Source: Nageia nagi | Taxonomy: Eukaryota; Pinophyta | Assembly (NCBI GenBank): GCA_050084985.1 | Contig: JBITNC010000001.1 | Coordinates: 197,966,001-198,030,000 of the forward strand | Direction of reading: 5' to 3' | Length of the DNA stretch: 64,000 nucleotides | In this document: piece after piece, positions 49,301-61,300 of the stretch | Layout: each line of letters starts with the position of its first letter | How positions within the stretch are numbered: the first letter of the stretch is position 1 | Notes under the pieces: model-generated | The model's database searches: none | What the model was told of the DNA's origin: nothing | The model's input: the letters and a program-made list of their open reading frames with translations, nothing else | Made by a program: the position numbers and the translations under genes

Positions 49301-52300
49301 ACTTCAGCACACCCGCACTCAACTTACAACAACAGACTTTTGCTCTACCTCTCTTTGAGTGACAACATTGTGAAGAATAATTGGTACTGTAAGGCAATCT
49401 AACACTGTAGTCCGAAAAACCCAATTGGCATCCTTTGCAACAAGCATGAACCTAACTATATTTACAAGTATATGCATGGTTTATGAAGATCCAATATAAT
49501 AGATTGAAATGGAGAATTATAAGGTATAAAAAGAGAAAATACAAAGGATGAATCCGGACCTATATATTTGTGTTGAGTCTTTCTAATCCTTTGAGCAACC
49601 ATGCATTACAGGAAATGTAGAATTTGATTAAACCATTTTTGTCAGAGTTCAATTCAACGAACCCTAAAATTAGAAATTTTTCCATTGCTTCCGAGGCATT
49701 TGTGTAGCTCCAAGGATATAAAGTGAAGGAAGGAGTCATTGTTGTTTCTCTTAATTTCTAACTGCAAGAAGGGTCCATTCTGAAGGGACTTTTGAAAGCA
49801 TCAAACATTCTAAGGGTGACTTCTTGAAAAAAAATTTATCATTCTATTTTTTTTTATCTTGCGGTGAGAGGGCCTTCCCAAAGATCAATGTTTTATGAAT
49901 TTTTCATCACATTTAAAATTATATGGATAACAGGTATCAAAAACAAGAATACTACAAGACCCACTAATAACATTATACCATTTCAAAAGAGCAACAAAGA
50001 AAACCTTGTCTTCTCAATTTATTTTAAATATTTGACTGCATTACACAAGGTATGCTGAGTTATCATCTTATGAGCCCAAGAATACTGTGTACCACCCCAT
50101 AAATGCAATGTAACAAAAAAAATAGTAAAAACATATTTAGGAACTTTTATGAAGTAGAATAAAATAGTATACCACATATTTTTCCTTGCAAAAGTCCTGA
50201 ATAGAGTCCCAAAGAGTTCTTTTTAACACATGAACATCGACTTGTTTTGATGTTTTGTCATAGTCTACTTCGATCTTTTGAACCTGCACAATAAAAGCAC
50301 AAACTGAAGTCTAACTTGCTAAAATAAATGAAGTTCCAACAGTCAGTACTATAACCCTAATTATCAGAAGCTTCTAATGTGCAGAATCCTACTATATATA
50401 TAAGAGGCATGGATCCAAAAAGTTATTTAGACCTTCTGTAATAATTAATATCAACATCTTCCTAAATCATTTTGAAGACCTAGAGGAAGACTGTTGTTCA
50501 GATTTTGAAAATATGAGAAACAATTGTTAATGTGCATTGCATGATTGGCAGTGATACACCCTATAGGAGTATCTTTTATGACTATATAAAATATGAGATT
50601 CAATAACTCGGGAGGAAAATTATAATGATCTTTCACATGAGGCGACTTGTTATTTATTGTTTAGAGTATTTCAATTAGATGAAGATAATCATGATCAAGT
50701 CATGTCTACCCTTATCATTTTGTTGGCAATTTTATTCAAACTGAAGTTATATTGCAACGAAAATAAGACATCAAATTGACAGTCAATGTCTTATTCTCAC
50801 TACTTGAGAAAAAAATCAAAAGTTATAAGACACTGAAAGTATGTTTCCATTTAAGTCCAAGCTATGGGGTTAGATCATAATGTTTCCTGAATGTTTTCAA
50901 ATTGTTTTTTGGGAGTATCTATTTTGCCAAGCGTTTTTTAAAATGTAAAGTTCCTTATACTCCAATTACTGTTTTCTTCAGGCAATCTGAGAAAAGCTAT
51001 ATCAAATACTTATGTCTTTTAATGGCAAAGCTTAATGATTACTTTCATTGCATTAGATATATTTCCCTTTTTTTCTATGTTAAACAGATATTCCTCCACC
51101 ATTAAATAGATGTGTCAGCTTTCTAATGATGATTTTTCATTTAGTTTTTATAAACACTATTTTTTTTGAAGAAGGAATCTTTGGTTATGTTTTGAATTGA
51201 ATGATTTCAAGGCCTTTACTGTTATGTTGGTTTTGATAAGTTTGAGTTTTGTTTGATTCCGTAATTGATTTTCTATCTTATCAAGGAAAGAGAGAGATTT
51301 ATTTATATTGGTCTTCCCTTGTTTATATACTGTCGGTTATATATTGCATCATAGTTCTGTTTATGTTTCTCATCTATTTTCTGTGTGCAAAGCAGGTTAT
51401 TAGAACAGAATATATTATTGATTTGAGTCGTACTGCTCCTGTCACTCCAATAGTAGAAATTCCATCAGTAAATTCTCATAATACTGATTTATCCAATGTC
51501 TGAATTCTCTTTTTTTTATTTTTTTAAAGTAGAATCATAACAAGTAGTATCATAACTGTTTCCATGGCCGAAGTATTTGTTCGAACCATTCCGTTCGCAT
51601 AGTACTATATCCTATTTAGAATCTGTTAGTTATAAAAATTTTAAACAGTCCATAGACTAAGCGGTACATTATAAAAAAAGTAGTGTTGAAGCTTCGCACT
51701 GCAAAAGGCCACAAAAGAAAGAGTAAAATAGTGAGAGATTACTTGGTTTTGAGTTGGTCTATTACAGCAAAAAAAATTCAAAAAATTGCAAAAAAGCCAA
51801 CAAAATTACTCATAAACAATCCAAAATTACAAAAAACAAAATTTTAAAACAGGTTTTTCTTAGTTACCCCATCCCACATCTCCACAAATTTTCAATCGCC
51901 CATCTTGCATATTTCAATTTTACCCCAAAAAATCTCATTTTCCCATTCTCATTAATTAGCATAAAAATCCAAAAATACCCATTATGACCCCAGAAACTAG
52001 AGAAGCTTCAAAAATCAAGAGTGGCAAAAAGGAGGGGAACAATTGGCACAACAAACCTCACAAAGTGCCATTCTCCATGGGAATTTGGAACGATATGCAT
52101 CAATGATGTCAGGACTCCAAAATACCCAAGATATTTTGGCCACCGAATTGACATCTTGGCACAATCAATAACATTCATAAGCAACCACACCTAAATTTGA
52201 TCAAGGGGAAACTAACAGAAGACGTTGCTACCATTATCGTGAGAATTATGAAAAACAATTTACATGCGCATAGCAAGGTTACCTAAAATTGATTTTTCTT

Positions 52301-55300
52301 GATTTGATGGTACAAATCCGCAAAGTTGGCTCATCAAGGCTGAGCAAATTTTTCATCTTCATCAAACTCCACCCAATCAAAAGGTTTACTTGGCAATCCT
52401 TTATTTGTACCAAGAGGCAAATCATTGGTACCAATGGCTGACGAAGATGCATGAGGACCTTGCAAGGCCTCAATTCAAGGAGATGACACGCTTTAGTCCT
52501 ATTGAGTTCGAAGATTTTGTGGGCGCTTAGATTAAGTTGCATCAGACCAACATGATGTTTGATTATGTGGCAGCCTTTGAGAAACTTGCATCGTACTTCA
52601 GATCTAGCAGATGCTTTCTTCAAAAGTCATTTCATTAGTAGGCTTTGGGAGGCCATAACTAGCTTTGATATACCCCCCTTATATATCAAAAAAATGTTGA
52701 GAAATATCATTCCCGAGGTGTAATTTATTATATTTAATGTGTTTTATATATTTTTCTTAAAAAGTATGATATTTATATAGTTTTTAAATTTTATTTTTGA
52801 AGCCAACTATTTTTTTTGTAAATAATAAAGTCGATTCATTTTCTTTAAATATTGAAGCCGATGTTTAAAGGATGAACTCACATGTGACATTTTGGCTCTC
52901 CCCTCAACCTCCACTTCAACTAAAGGAACGCATCTTCAAGTTAAAGATTGAGGTTCAATTGCTCAAACCTGCTAAATGGATGCAAGCAATCAATATAGCC
53001 AGGTTTGTTGAAGGCAAGTGCAATTTGCAACTCAAGCCTAATCGACCCTTGCACCTTGCAAATAAATCACAATTCCAATCAATTAATGTCTCTTCTACGC
53101 CACCAAAAGCACCCATGGTTAAGAGATTGACCGTTGACGAAATGGTCAATCGTCGTAGCAAGGTACTTTGCTACATTTGCAATGAGAAGTTCAAGATTGG
53201 TCATCGTTACACGGAGAAAAAGATCTATATCTTGGATGTTGACACCCCATCATCATCAATCAATGATGGAGGAAGATTTTGATATTTCAATCCATGCTTT
53301 GGTGGGAGTCACTACTCCACGTACTATAAAAATAAATGGCTCATCGAATCACGTAGCACTCATAATTTCATTGACTTAATATTTTATTCATAATTGTGAG
53401 AACTTCCAAGTTATTGTCGCAAATGGAGGCAAACTTCCATGCATTTGTCATTGCAAAAATGTCTATTTGACCATGGGGGATTTCGAGATGCACTCTGACA
53501 TGTACGCTCTCCAATTGGGTAGGTGTGATGTACTCCTATGATGTCGATGGCTCCAATCACTAGTGTTGACTAGAAAACACCCCCCTAATTTTGCAAAACT
53601 TGGGGACCCTCCATCAAAAGATAGGCGCAAATATTGAGCTTTATTAAGGAATACTTGCTTACAACAGAAGAAAGAATAGTTTCTAAATGCTCTTGGGAGC
53701 AGAGAATAGAGAAATACAAGATATCCAGTGAAAAGGACCATAGTTCCGAAGTTGAGCAAGATTTATTAAGTATGGCCACCAAAAACCATGGTCGCATGGT
53801 TGAGGAAAGATACATTTCTAACTATAGGAGCTGGTGCAATCACACATGCATAAGGTCCTCACCATCCTTCCTCAAGGTGGCCACCCACACCACAAGCACA
53901 TGGTGCTAAGTTGGCCTATAAATACCAAGGTATATTGGAAACATTTAGAAAAGGTGCGACCACCCCCTCTTGCACATTTCAAAATCCGGTTGGACACTTG
54001 GTAGGCAAATATCACGTGATTTTTCATTCGCCCTTCATTCTGACCTCTTCGCAATGGACATTTGGCTTAGGCAAGACTATATGAAAGGAGAATGAGCCTT
54101 CACTTTGTCACTTTAGTAGCCAAATTAACCCAACCTAACACTCCAAGGTTGGTCGTAGAGTGTAAGAAAGTTAGATTTGCAACTATTTAAATATGTACAA
54201 CCACCCTCCCTTTAGACTTTTTGAACCAAAAATTTGGCTAAGTATTAGTCACAAGGCACCTTATTATTGGTCGCATGGTCTAGAAAAGATATATTTGTAA
54301 CAACTTGAACAGGTGTGATCGCTTCTCTTTTGATCCTTTTGATCTAAGAATTTGCCTAGGTTTTTTATTAGGCAAAAGGAAAGCTTGGTCACATGATTTA
54401 AAGAGGATAGAATTCCATCATGTCAAAAAGGTGCGACCACCACTTAAGGCCCCCTTTTTTTGGTGCAAAAGTTGGCTAAGTGTTTAACATAGGTGCTTGA
54501 CCGTTGGTCGTATGGTTTAAAAAAGATAGAATTGCATCTTTTCAAAGAGCTACAACCACCTTACAAGACCCTTTTTCACTAAATTGTGGTACATAGCCCC
54601 TCCACTAAATTGTGGGACGTAGCCCTCCAATTGTTGGTCACATGGTCTACCAACAATACATTTGTAAAGTTATTGAGGGTTGCAACAACTTTGTTTTGCA
54701 TTCATATGGCTCAATTGTGACACTTGTTGGAAGGTCGTCCTCCCACCCATTGGGACAATACCACCTAGCATCCAAAGCAACTATAAAAAGGGGACTTAGA
54801 TTATTTCTTGCACATATTTGCTCCCACTAAGGTTGGTCACATGGTTTTCTAAAGTTACTATTTCATCTCTTCAAAGAGGTGTGACCATTGTTTCCATGAG
54901 AGTTATAACTTATATGACACGTATTTATTAATCACCCTCTCACCCTATGGCATGATGATACCTATCCTATTCAAGCTATAAAAGCTTTGGCACTTGATCA
55001 TCCTTTGCATCAATCATTCCAAATTGAACATGTTCACATGGTTTTAAAGAGATAAATTTGTAACATTTGAAGGTGGTGCACCCATTAAGTTTGAACTTTA
55101 GCCAAAGCATTTGTTTTATCACTTGGTCACATGGCTTCCAAAGGTTACATTTGCAACTTTATTTTCAGATGCACCCCACATGAGCGATAAAGGGATCAAG
55201 TCTTTCAATCAAGCAATATCCTTGGGGACCCACACCTAGTTGCATGCCTCTATGATGAAAAAAGTTTAACCTTTTTTTAGTTATCCACTGTTTTTGTTTA

Positions 55301-58300
55301 CATGTCATTCCCCTTTGTTGACGTCTCAACACACCTCCACTTCTTTTGAAAAAGATAAGAGACCCTCAGTTTCAAAAGAAAGGTGGAAGCTTCAGAAGGC
55401 TTGGCCCAAACAGCATTTTGGGCAAAAATGGAAGAAAGTTATTCAGAATAGCCCAAAGTGCAACTTTAAAATGCACTCAAAGGCTTACTTGAAATAAAGA
55501 GAAGGCATTCTCGAGATATCACTAATAGAAACGAGGGTGAAATCTAAAAAAAAAATGGCTAAGTCCAAGGTTGGTCACATGTAAAACAGAGTCACTTCTT
55601 CATCTTCAAAGAAAGGTGCAACCACCCTTTTAGGCAAGTTTAAACCCCAAAAAGTGACTACGTGCTCAAAATTTTGCATCTTGAGGGTGTTCGCATGGTT
55701 TCACAAAGATGCCTTTCCATCATTTTAAATTCATGCGACCACAATCCCCCTTTGAAGAACCATGGGACAGCATTGCTCCCTCAAAATCTGAATCCTCTCC
55801 ATAGAAGGAGGCCTCCTCCAACCTTGGCGACCAACTGAATGGCAAAAGCTTAACCTCGAAATACCACCTAATCAAAAAGAGTGTTGCACCAATGTTGTAG
55901 ACGATCATGATCCCTTAGCCTAAAATCCCTCCCAGATGTTGCACATAGGGGATAGCTTTGCACCACTAAGTCTTGTTCTCCTCTGGACAATATGAAGTAT
56001 AATAATAATCAGGTATATCCAACAATGAGGCTCCAATGTCTCTTTATACACTCAAATCTTTCGGAATCTTACCTATTTGTCATCACCTAGCCTAAGAGTG
56101 CCACACATGCCCACGTGAGTCAAAGAGTCATGCGTGGAGGTATGGGAGTCTCCCCAAGGCTGGAGCATGTATATAAGTGTCCATCCATTCATTGAAGTGT
56201 AATAACCAACCGTGGGATTCCCACAATCAAGATCGGGATCTCCAAGTACAATAATAACACCTAATCTAAGCTTGGGAGGGAGACGTCCCACTTGGGGCTT
56301 ATAGTGGGGTCCATTAACCCATTAAGTCTTTTATCCCAAGTTACAAACATTAAAGTACAATGCAATAATAAAATATATTACAAGAGGAACCCATTGGAAT
56401 CCACAATTAATTATAAACATGCAAGGGAGGCATCACATTTCGCATGTTCGAATTCTTATTTGGCATTCCTAACTAGACGTTGGGTTGCTTGTGCATTTTT
56501 GAGCATGATCCGCCGATTTGGGATCATCACAGACAATGAATGATTATAAAGTCATAAATGATTTTTATGTTTATCCAATGGCAAGACTTTCTCAAATAGT
56601 ATTGGAAGCACAATGGTTCTTTGATCTAGGAGATGTGACATGTAATTACAGGAAGTTAGAATTAAGATTTTTGCATGAGCGGCATGAAGTCATTCTTAAA
56701 GGGATCAAAGAAAGGCCCAATATGTCAATCAGGTGGATGGAAGGCATCATAACAGGTAGGGATCCGCAATATGAAGAAAAATCTAAGGGGTTGTTCATCC
56801 AACAATGTGGACATAATGATATGAAAATAATGGATTGCTCTCATAACATAAACAATGATAGACAAATGAAGAATGATGACACTTTAGAGAGGGTTGTGCA
56901 TGAAGATACTATTGTTGTAATTCCAAAACACTCTTTCTCCATAAGACATGATATCAATACACAATTTATAACAGCAGTTCGATTGATGTTGAAGGAGATT
57001 CTTGCATTACCAGTTTCTTTGCACTTGGAGGTATGTTTCACTTCTATGGGCAGCATTGTTTTAACAAAGTTCAAGTCACAATATTAAGAGATGCATTTCC
57101 AGCCATTAGAGACTTGGATGCTACTAGTTCTGAGCTTCAGTATGGGAATCAGTTTCAGCCCTCGTCACACATGTCACACACATTCACTTCAGCCTTGGAA
57201 CAGCAAAATAAAAAGTTATGCGATATGGTTTTGATGAAAGAAGTTGCTCCTGAAAGAGCAATTGGTTTCCTTCTTAATTTGGATAAAACACAAGGGCTAA
57301 AGAACTTCATTTATGACTTTGGAGAAAAGAAAAATGCACTTGCTGTACATTCAACTTTCAGACCTTGTTTCATTAATATGATTGCTAATTTAATCTCATT
57401 CATGCATGGCACAACCATGAGAAACAATGAAGACATGAGTTTAGATGATTGTGAGTCACTAATTGATGTTGGAAAGAAGGAAATAGGCCTGTCAAACCTA
57501 TATTCCAACCACTTTAACAACAGCTCATTCATTATCATTGTTGGTTTATCGATACTCATGCGTGGTACAGCTATAAGGGATATTAGAGCACATATTTTGG
57601 ATACATTTTGGGTATATGAACAGACGTTTTTGGCTGCTTTAAACAGAAAATCAGAGTTTTTACTTATTCAGGATTGGTTGGGTAGCAAGGAATCAGTTGG
57701 GTCTTCACTTGATTTGGGTACATGTGGACATTTGGGACAATTTCTATATAGCCTTTAAAGTATTATTTGGGCAGCATACAGGTTTGGCATTCTTCTTTTA
57801 TAAGAAACCAAGGTCGGGACAGTTTGGAAGAATAATTTATATGTTTTCCTTTGCATTCACCCTTGGATCAATACTGTGGCAGTATGCTAAGACTTTCTTG
57901 AGGTTAATTTGGGACCTTGGGATCATTCTTGGTCATGTTATAAATTGATTTGATGGATTTGTGATGCGATTGCTTGAGGACAAGCAATCTCAGGAGGGGA
58001 TGTATTTTAATGTCCCATTTTTGAATTATCAGCATTATATATATATGGTGGTATGTTAATAATTATTTTGTGGCTAAGGTAAGGGAAAATAATAAAATAA
58101 ATAATAATGTGGCTTAGTTATGTGTTATGTGACTTAGGTGGATAAAAAATAATAAAAAAGGAAAGGAATGAGGAATGCCACATTAAGGGGATATTAGAGA
58201 GTTATTGTTATTTTAATAAAATAAAATAAAATAATATGCTCAACAATGGATTAGGGTTTGGTGATCTAAAAGTGAAATGAGACTTCATTCTACAGATCCA

Positions 58301-61300
58301 TTGTTAGCAAATTTTATCTCTCATTTGAGTTTTGGCTGAGAAGTCATTCCATAGCTTCAAAGGACGAATGCCCACAGAAGTATTTGCTCTTGTGGACGAA
58401 AACTTACAGGAGTAAACCCTTGAGGACAAAAACGCTCTAGGTTTGGGAGATTGAGGACGAAAACCCTCCATCTCAAGAGACAAATCCATTGAGGGTTTGC
58501 AAGGGAGCATCAAAGATAATTATTTTCAGAGCGGAGAGCAGATTATCAATTGATGAGCAACCCAAATCAGATTTTGATATCAGATTGAGCATATTGCAGC
58601 AGAAATTAGTATCCAAATCAGTTTTCAGGGCTCTCTATTGTTGGATGTCCCATTTCTGAAGCATTGTAGAGTGATCTTGTGCATCTTTCAGCCAGATTTG
58701 GTATACCAAGTGGGATAGCCAACCGTAGGAGGCATTTTCCTGCATCTTGTATTCATTTTGGAGTTTTGAGGAGGGTCATTCAGCTTGAAAGACGCAGAAT
58801 GACGTTTTTGAACATTTAGATCGGATCACCTAACCTTTGGAGCATTTTCTTCAGCAATAGAAATCTGATTTGGTATTTTGTGAGTTGTTTAATGTAGCCA
58901 TTTCCAATGTTATCCATGTAATGGTTTCTATTTTTCAAATTTAATGCAAAATTGTGTTGTTGGTGCTGTGTGGCAAGAAAATGAGTAATTTTGTTACTCA
59001 AAATTATAGATTAGAATTTTTATTCAGATAGCTATTATTTTGTTTGGGTAAATATTGCAATCTAACTAGGGTTTGATAATTTTTCAGAAAAGGATCATTA
59101 CATAGACTTGTTTCTATCAGCCAATGTCGGGTAGAAATCTTACCAAAAAAGTAAACTATAGCATATCCCAATGCAGTTATTTTTAGATTTAAGACTTAGA
59201 TTTTTTGTTTATGCAACTTTCCTTCAATTTTAAATGTTCTATTATCATTTTATGATATTCAGAAGACAAAGTAAGCATTAATCAGAAAAGAAAAAACAAA
59301 ATACTTTGAAAGCCTATTAAACAAAGTACTTTCAAACCCAAACCTTTCTAGGCTGAACAACCATGTTTACATTTGAATCTTCCATATCACTATCAACTTG
59401 TGCATCATCCCAGTTAGCATCAAACACATTTTCATTTCCCCATGTACATGACGGTTCAAAACCATTCGTATGTTCAAGAGATTCATCTGAAAATAATTTC
59501 ATAAGCATTTGTAAGAGCAATATCCAAATAATGTGCATGAATAAATTAAAATATGCATAATCACAGTACACATAGATCTTTTATCAAACCAAGAAGGACA
59601 TGTATTAGAAAGATCACCATGGACGTTTCTTCCCATTCTTCTGATACACTGAAAACAATAAACCACAATTAGATGAGTACATGAAAGTTCAAAAAACGCA
59701 AACTGAATCTCAGGCTACTCCATTATCAATAACGAGCAAGACAGACAGCTGCCCTTCAAGGTAAAATTGCTTACCATAACAGATGGAAGTAAGAACAAGT
59801 TTACAAACTCCTCTGATTGGTAATGACAGTCTTCTGGAAGAGTAGTTTTACAAGAGGCAGTGTTATTCTGGGGCAATAACAAGAACCGCTGATTTTTTGG
59901 AGGAGCAAAAGAAGCAACATTTGCAGTTTCAGAAGTATTTAAAAAGTCTATTGAAAATGGCTCCCGTTTCTTTTTCTTTGATTTGTTGTCTTTTATTGAT
60001 GTTTCATTCAATGAATCTGAGCTTTGATGCACATCTATATAGCACATTTGAATGTCAGTTATTGAATCAGTTCTCATTTACAAAAATAACTCAAATATAA
60101 GTTTGTTGCATTTAAGACATCAGCAATGAGTCAATGAGAATACCTTTAACTTTTCGATACTTCCAATGCTCAGGACCAGCCCAAGCATTTGATTTGGATG
60201 AAACACCCATGCCAAAAAACAAATATTCCAGTGTCTGTTCACTCAGCACATCCTTATCTTCCTCAAATTCAAATTCACCATAACCCAATCTCACCTGGAA
60301 ATGAAACACAACCAACCACAAACATATTTGTGTAAATTTAAGAATAAATAAATTCCGACACAAAGCAATTAAGGATTATAAATAATGAATACCTCATTTT
60401 TATCATTTTCATGAGAGAGAGAGCTATGAGTGTCGAAATGCAAGGTATTCATGTCATCCTCAATATCTCCAACATTTTCATCACAATCAAAATCATGCAG
60501 CTCTACATCATTAACAGAATTATCCGTACAATCTTCTCTATCATAGCTTTCTTGGTTATCAATAGAAGAACCAAGGGTATCATCATCCTCCATGGAAGCA
60601 ATAGCCTCAGCTGACTTGCGATAAGGATCCTCAAGAAATCTTAGGATTTCTTGAAGCATTGGTGAAATTTCCCTATTGGATTGCAAGCCTTCTACCATCT
60701 GTTTAATACAATCTGTTTGACAAAATATTGTTAGTTATCTCATACTTCTCAAGAAAGAACAAGCAGAACTTATATGAGCTTATTCAAAAATAATAATTCA
60801 TACAATACCCTCTATAAAAAGCATATTGATTGTGTCAAAGCTGTCTCTGTTTTGTGATAAGGCAGATTTCATGTTTATCTCAGGAACTTCCAAGGAATCA
60901 AACACTATTCGACAATCATTATAAACGCTAAGGGTATTCAGAAGAAGACCCTTGGCCCCCCCTTCATCAAATTGTGCTGACGTTTGATGATACAAAGGAT
61001 CCACGGTAAACGCAACTGTAAATATCAGAAGCAAATACAAGTCAGCAACCAATGTGAGAAACTTCTACAAGCAAACATTAAATACCTTTGATTTTTAAAC
61101 CAAATTCAATTGATGAACCAGTCATTGCTATGAAAACTAAATACTGACCATCAAACTTCTTCACGTTTAGTGCCTCGAAAGAAGATTCAAGTGTGGCTGA
61201 TGGATCTGATATCTGCACAAAAAATGAAGAAATTATGTCAGTATTGTACTTTTTGTACCCTAAAAAACTTATAGATATAAGCTGATTCTAAATAGTTTGT

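Larger units (their letters stand above)
28354..50172 (-). other. Giant CAP-H intron (21.8 kb)
   Basis: The intron is bounded by GT at 50171-50172 and AG at 28354-28355 on the minus strand. It contains a 310-bp tandem duplication, two gypsy elements in opposite orientations, a tandem LTR block and the 10.3-kb composite LTR/copia/caulimovirid insertion. The copia and viral reading frames are co-oriented with CAP-H, while the flanking LTR promoters point the opposite way. Confidence 0.88.
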
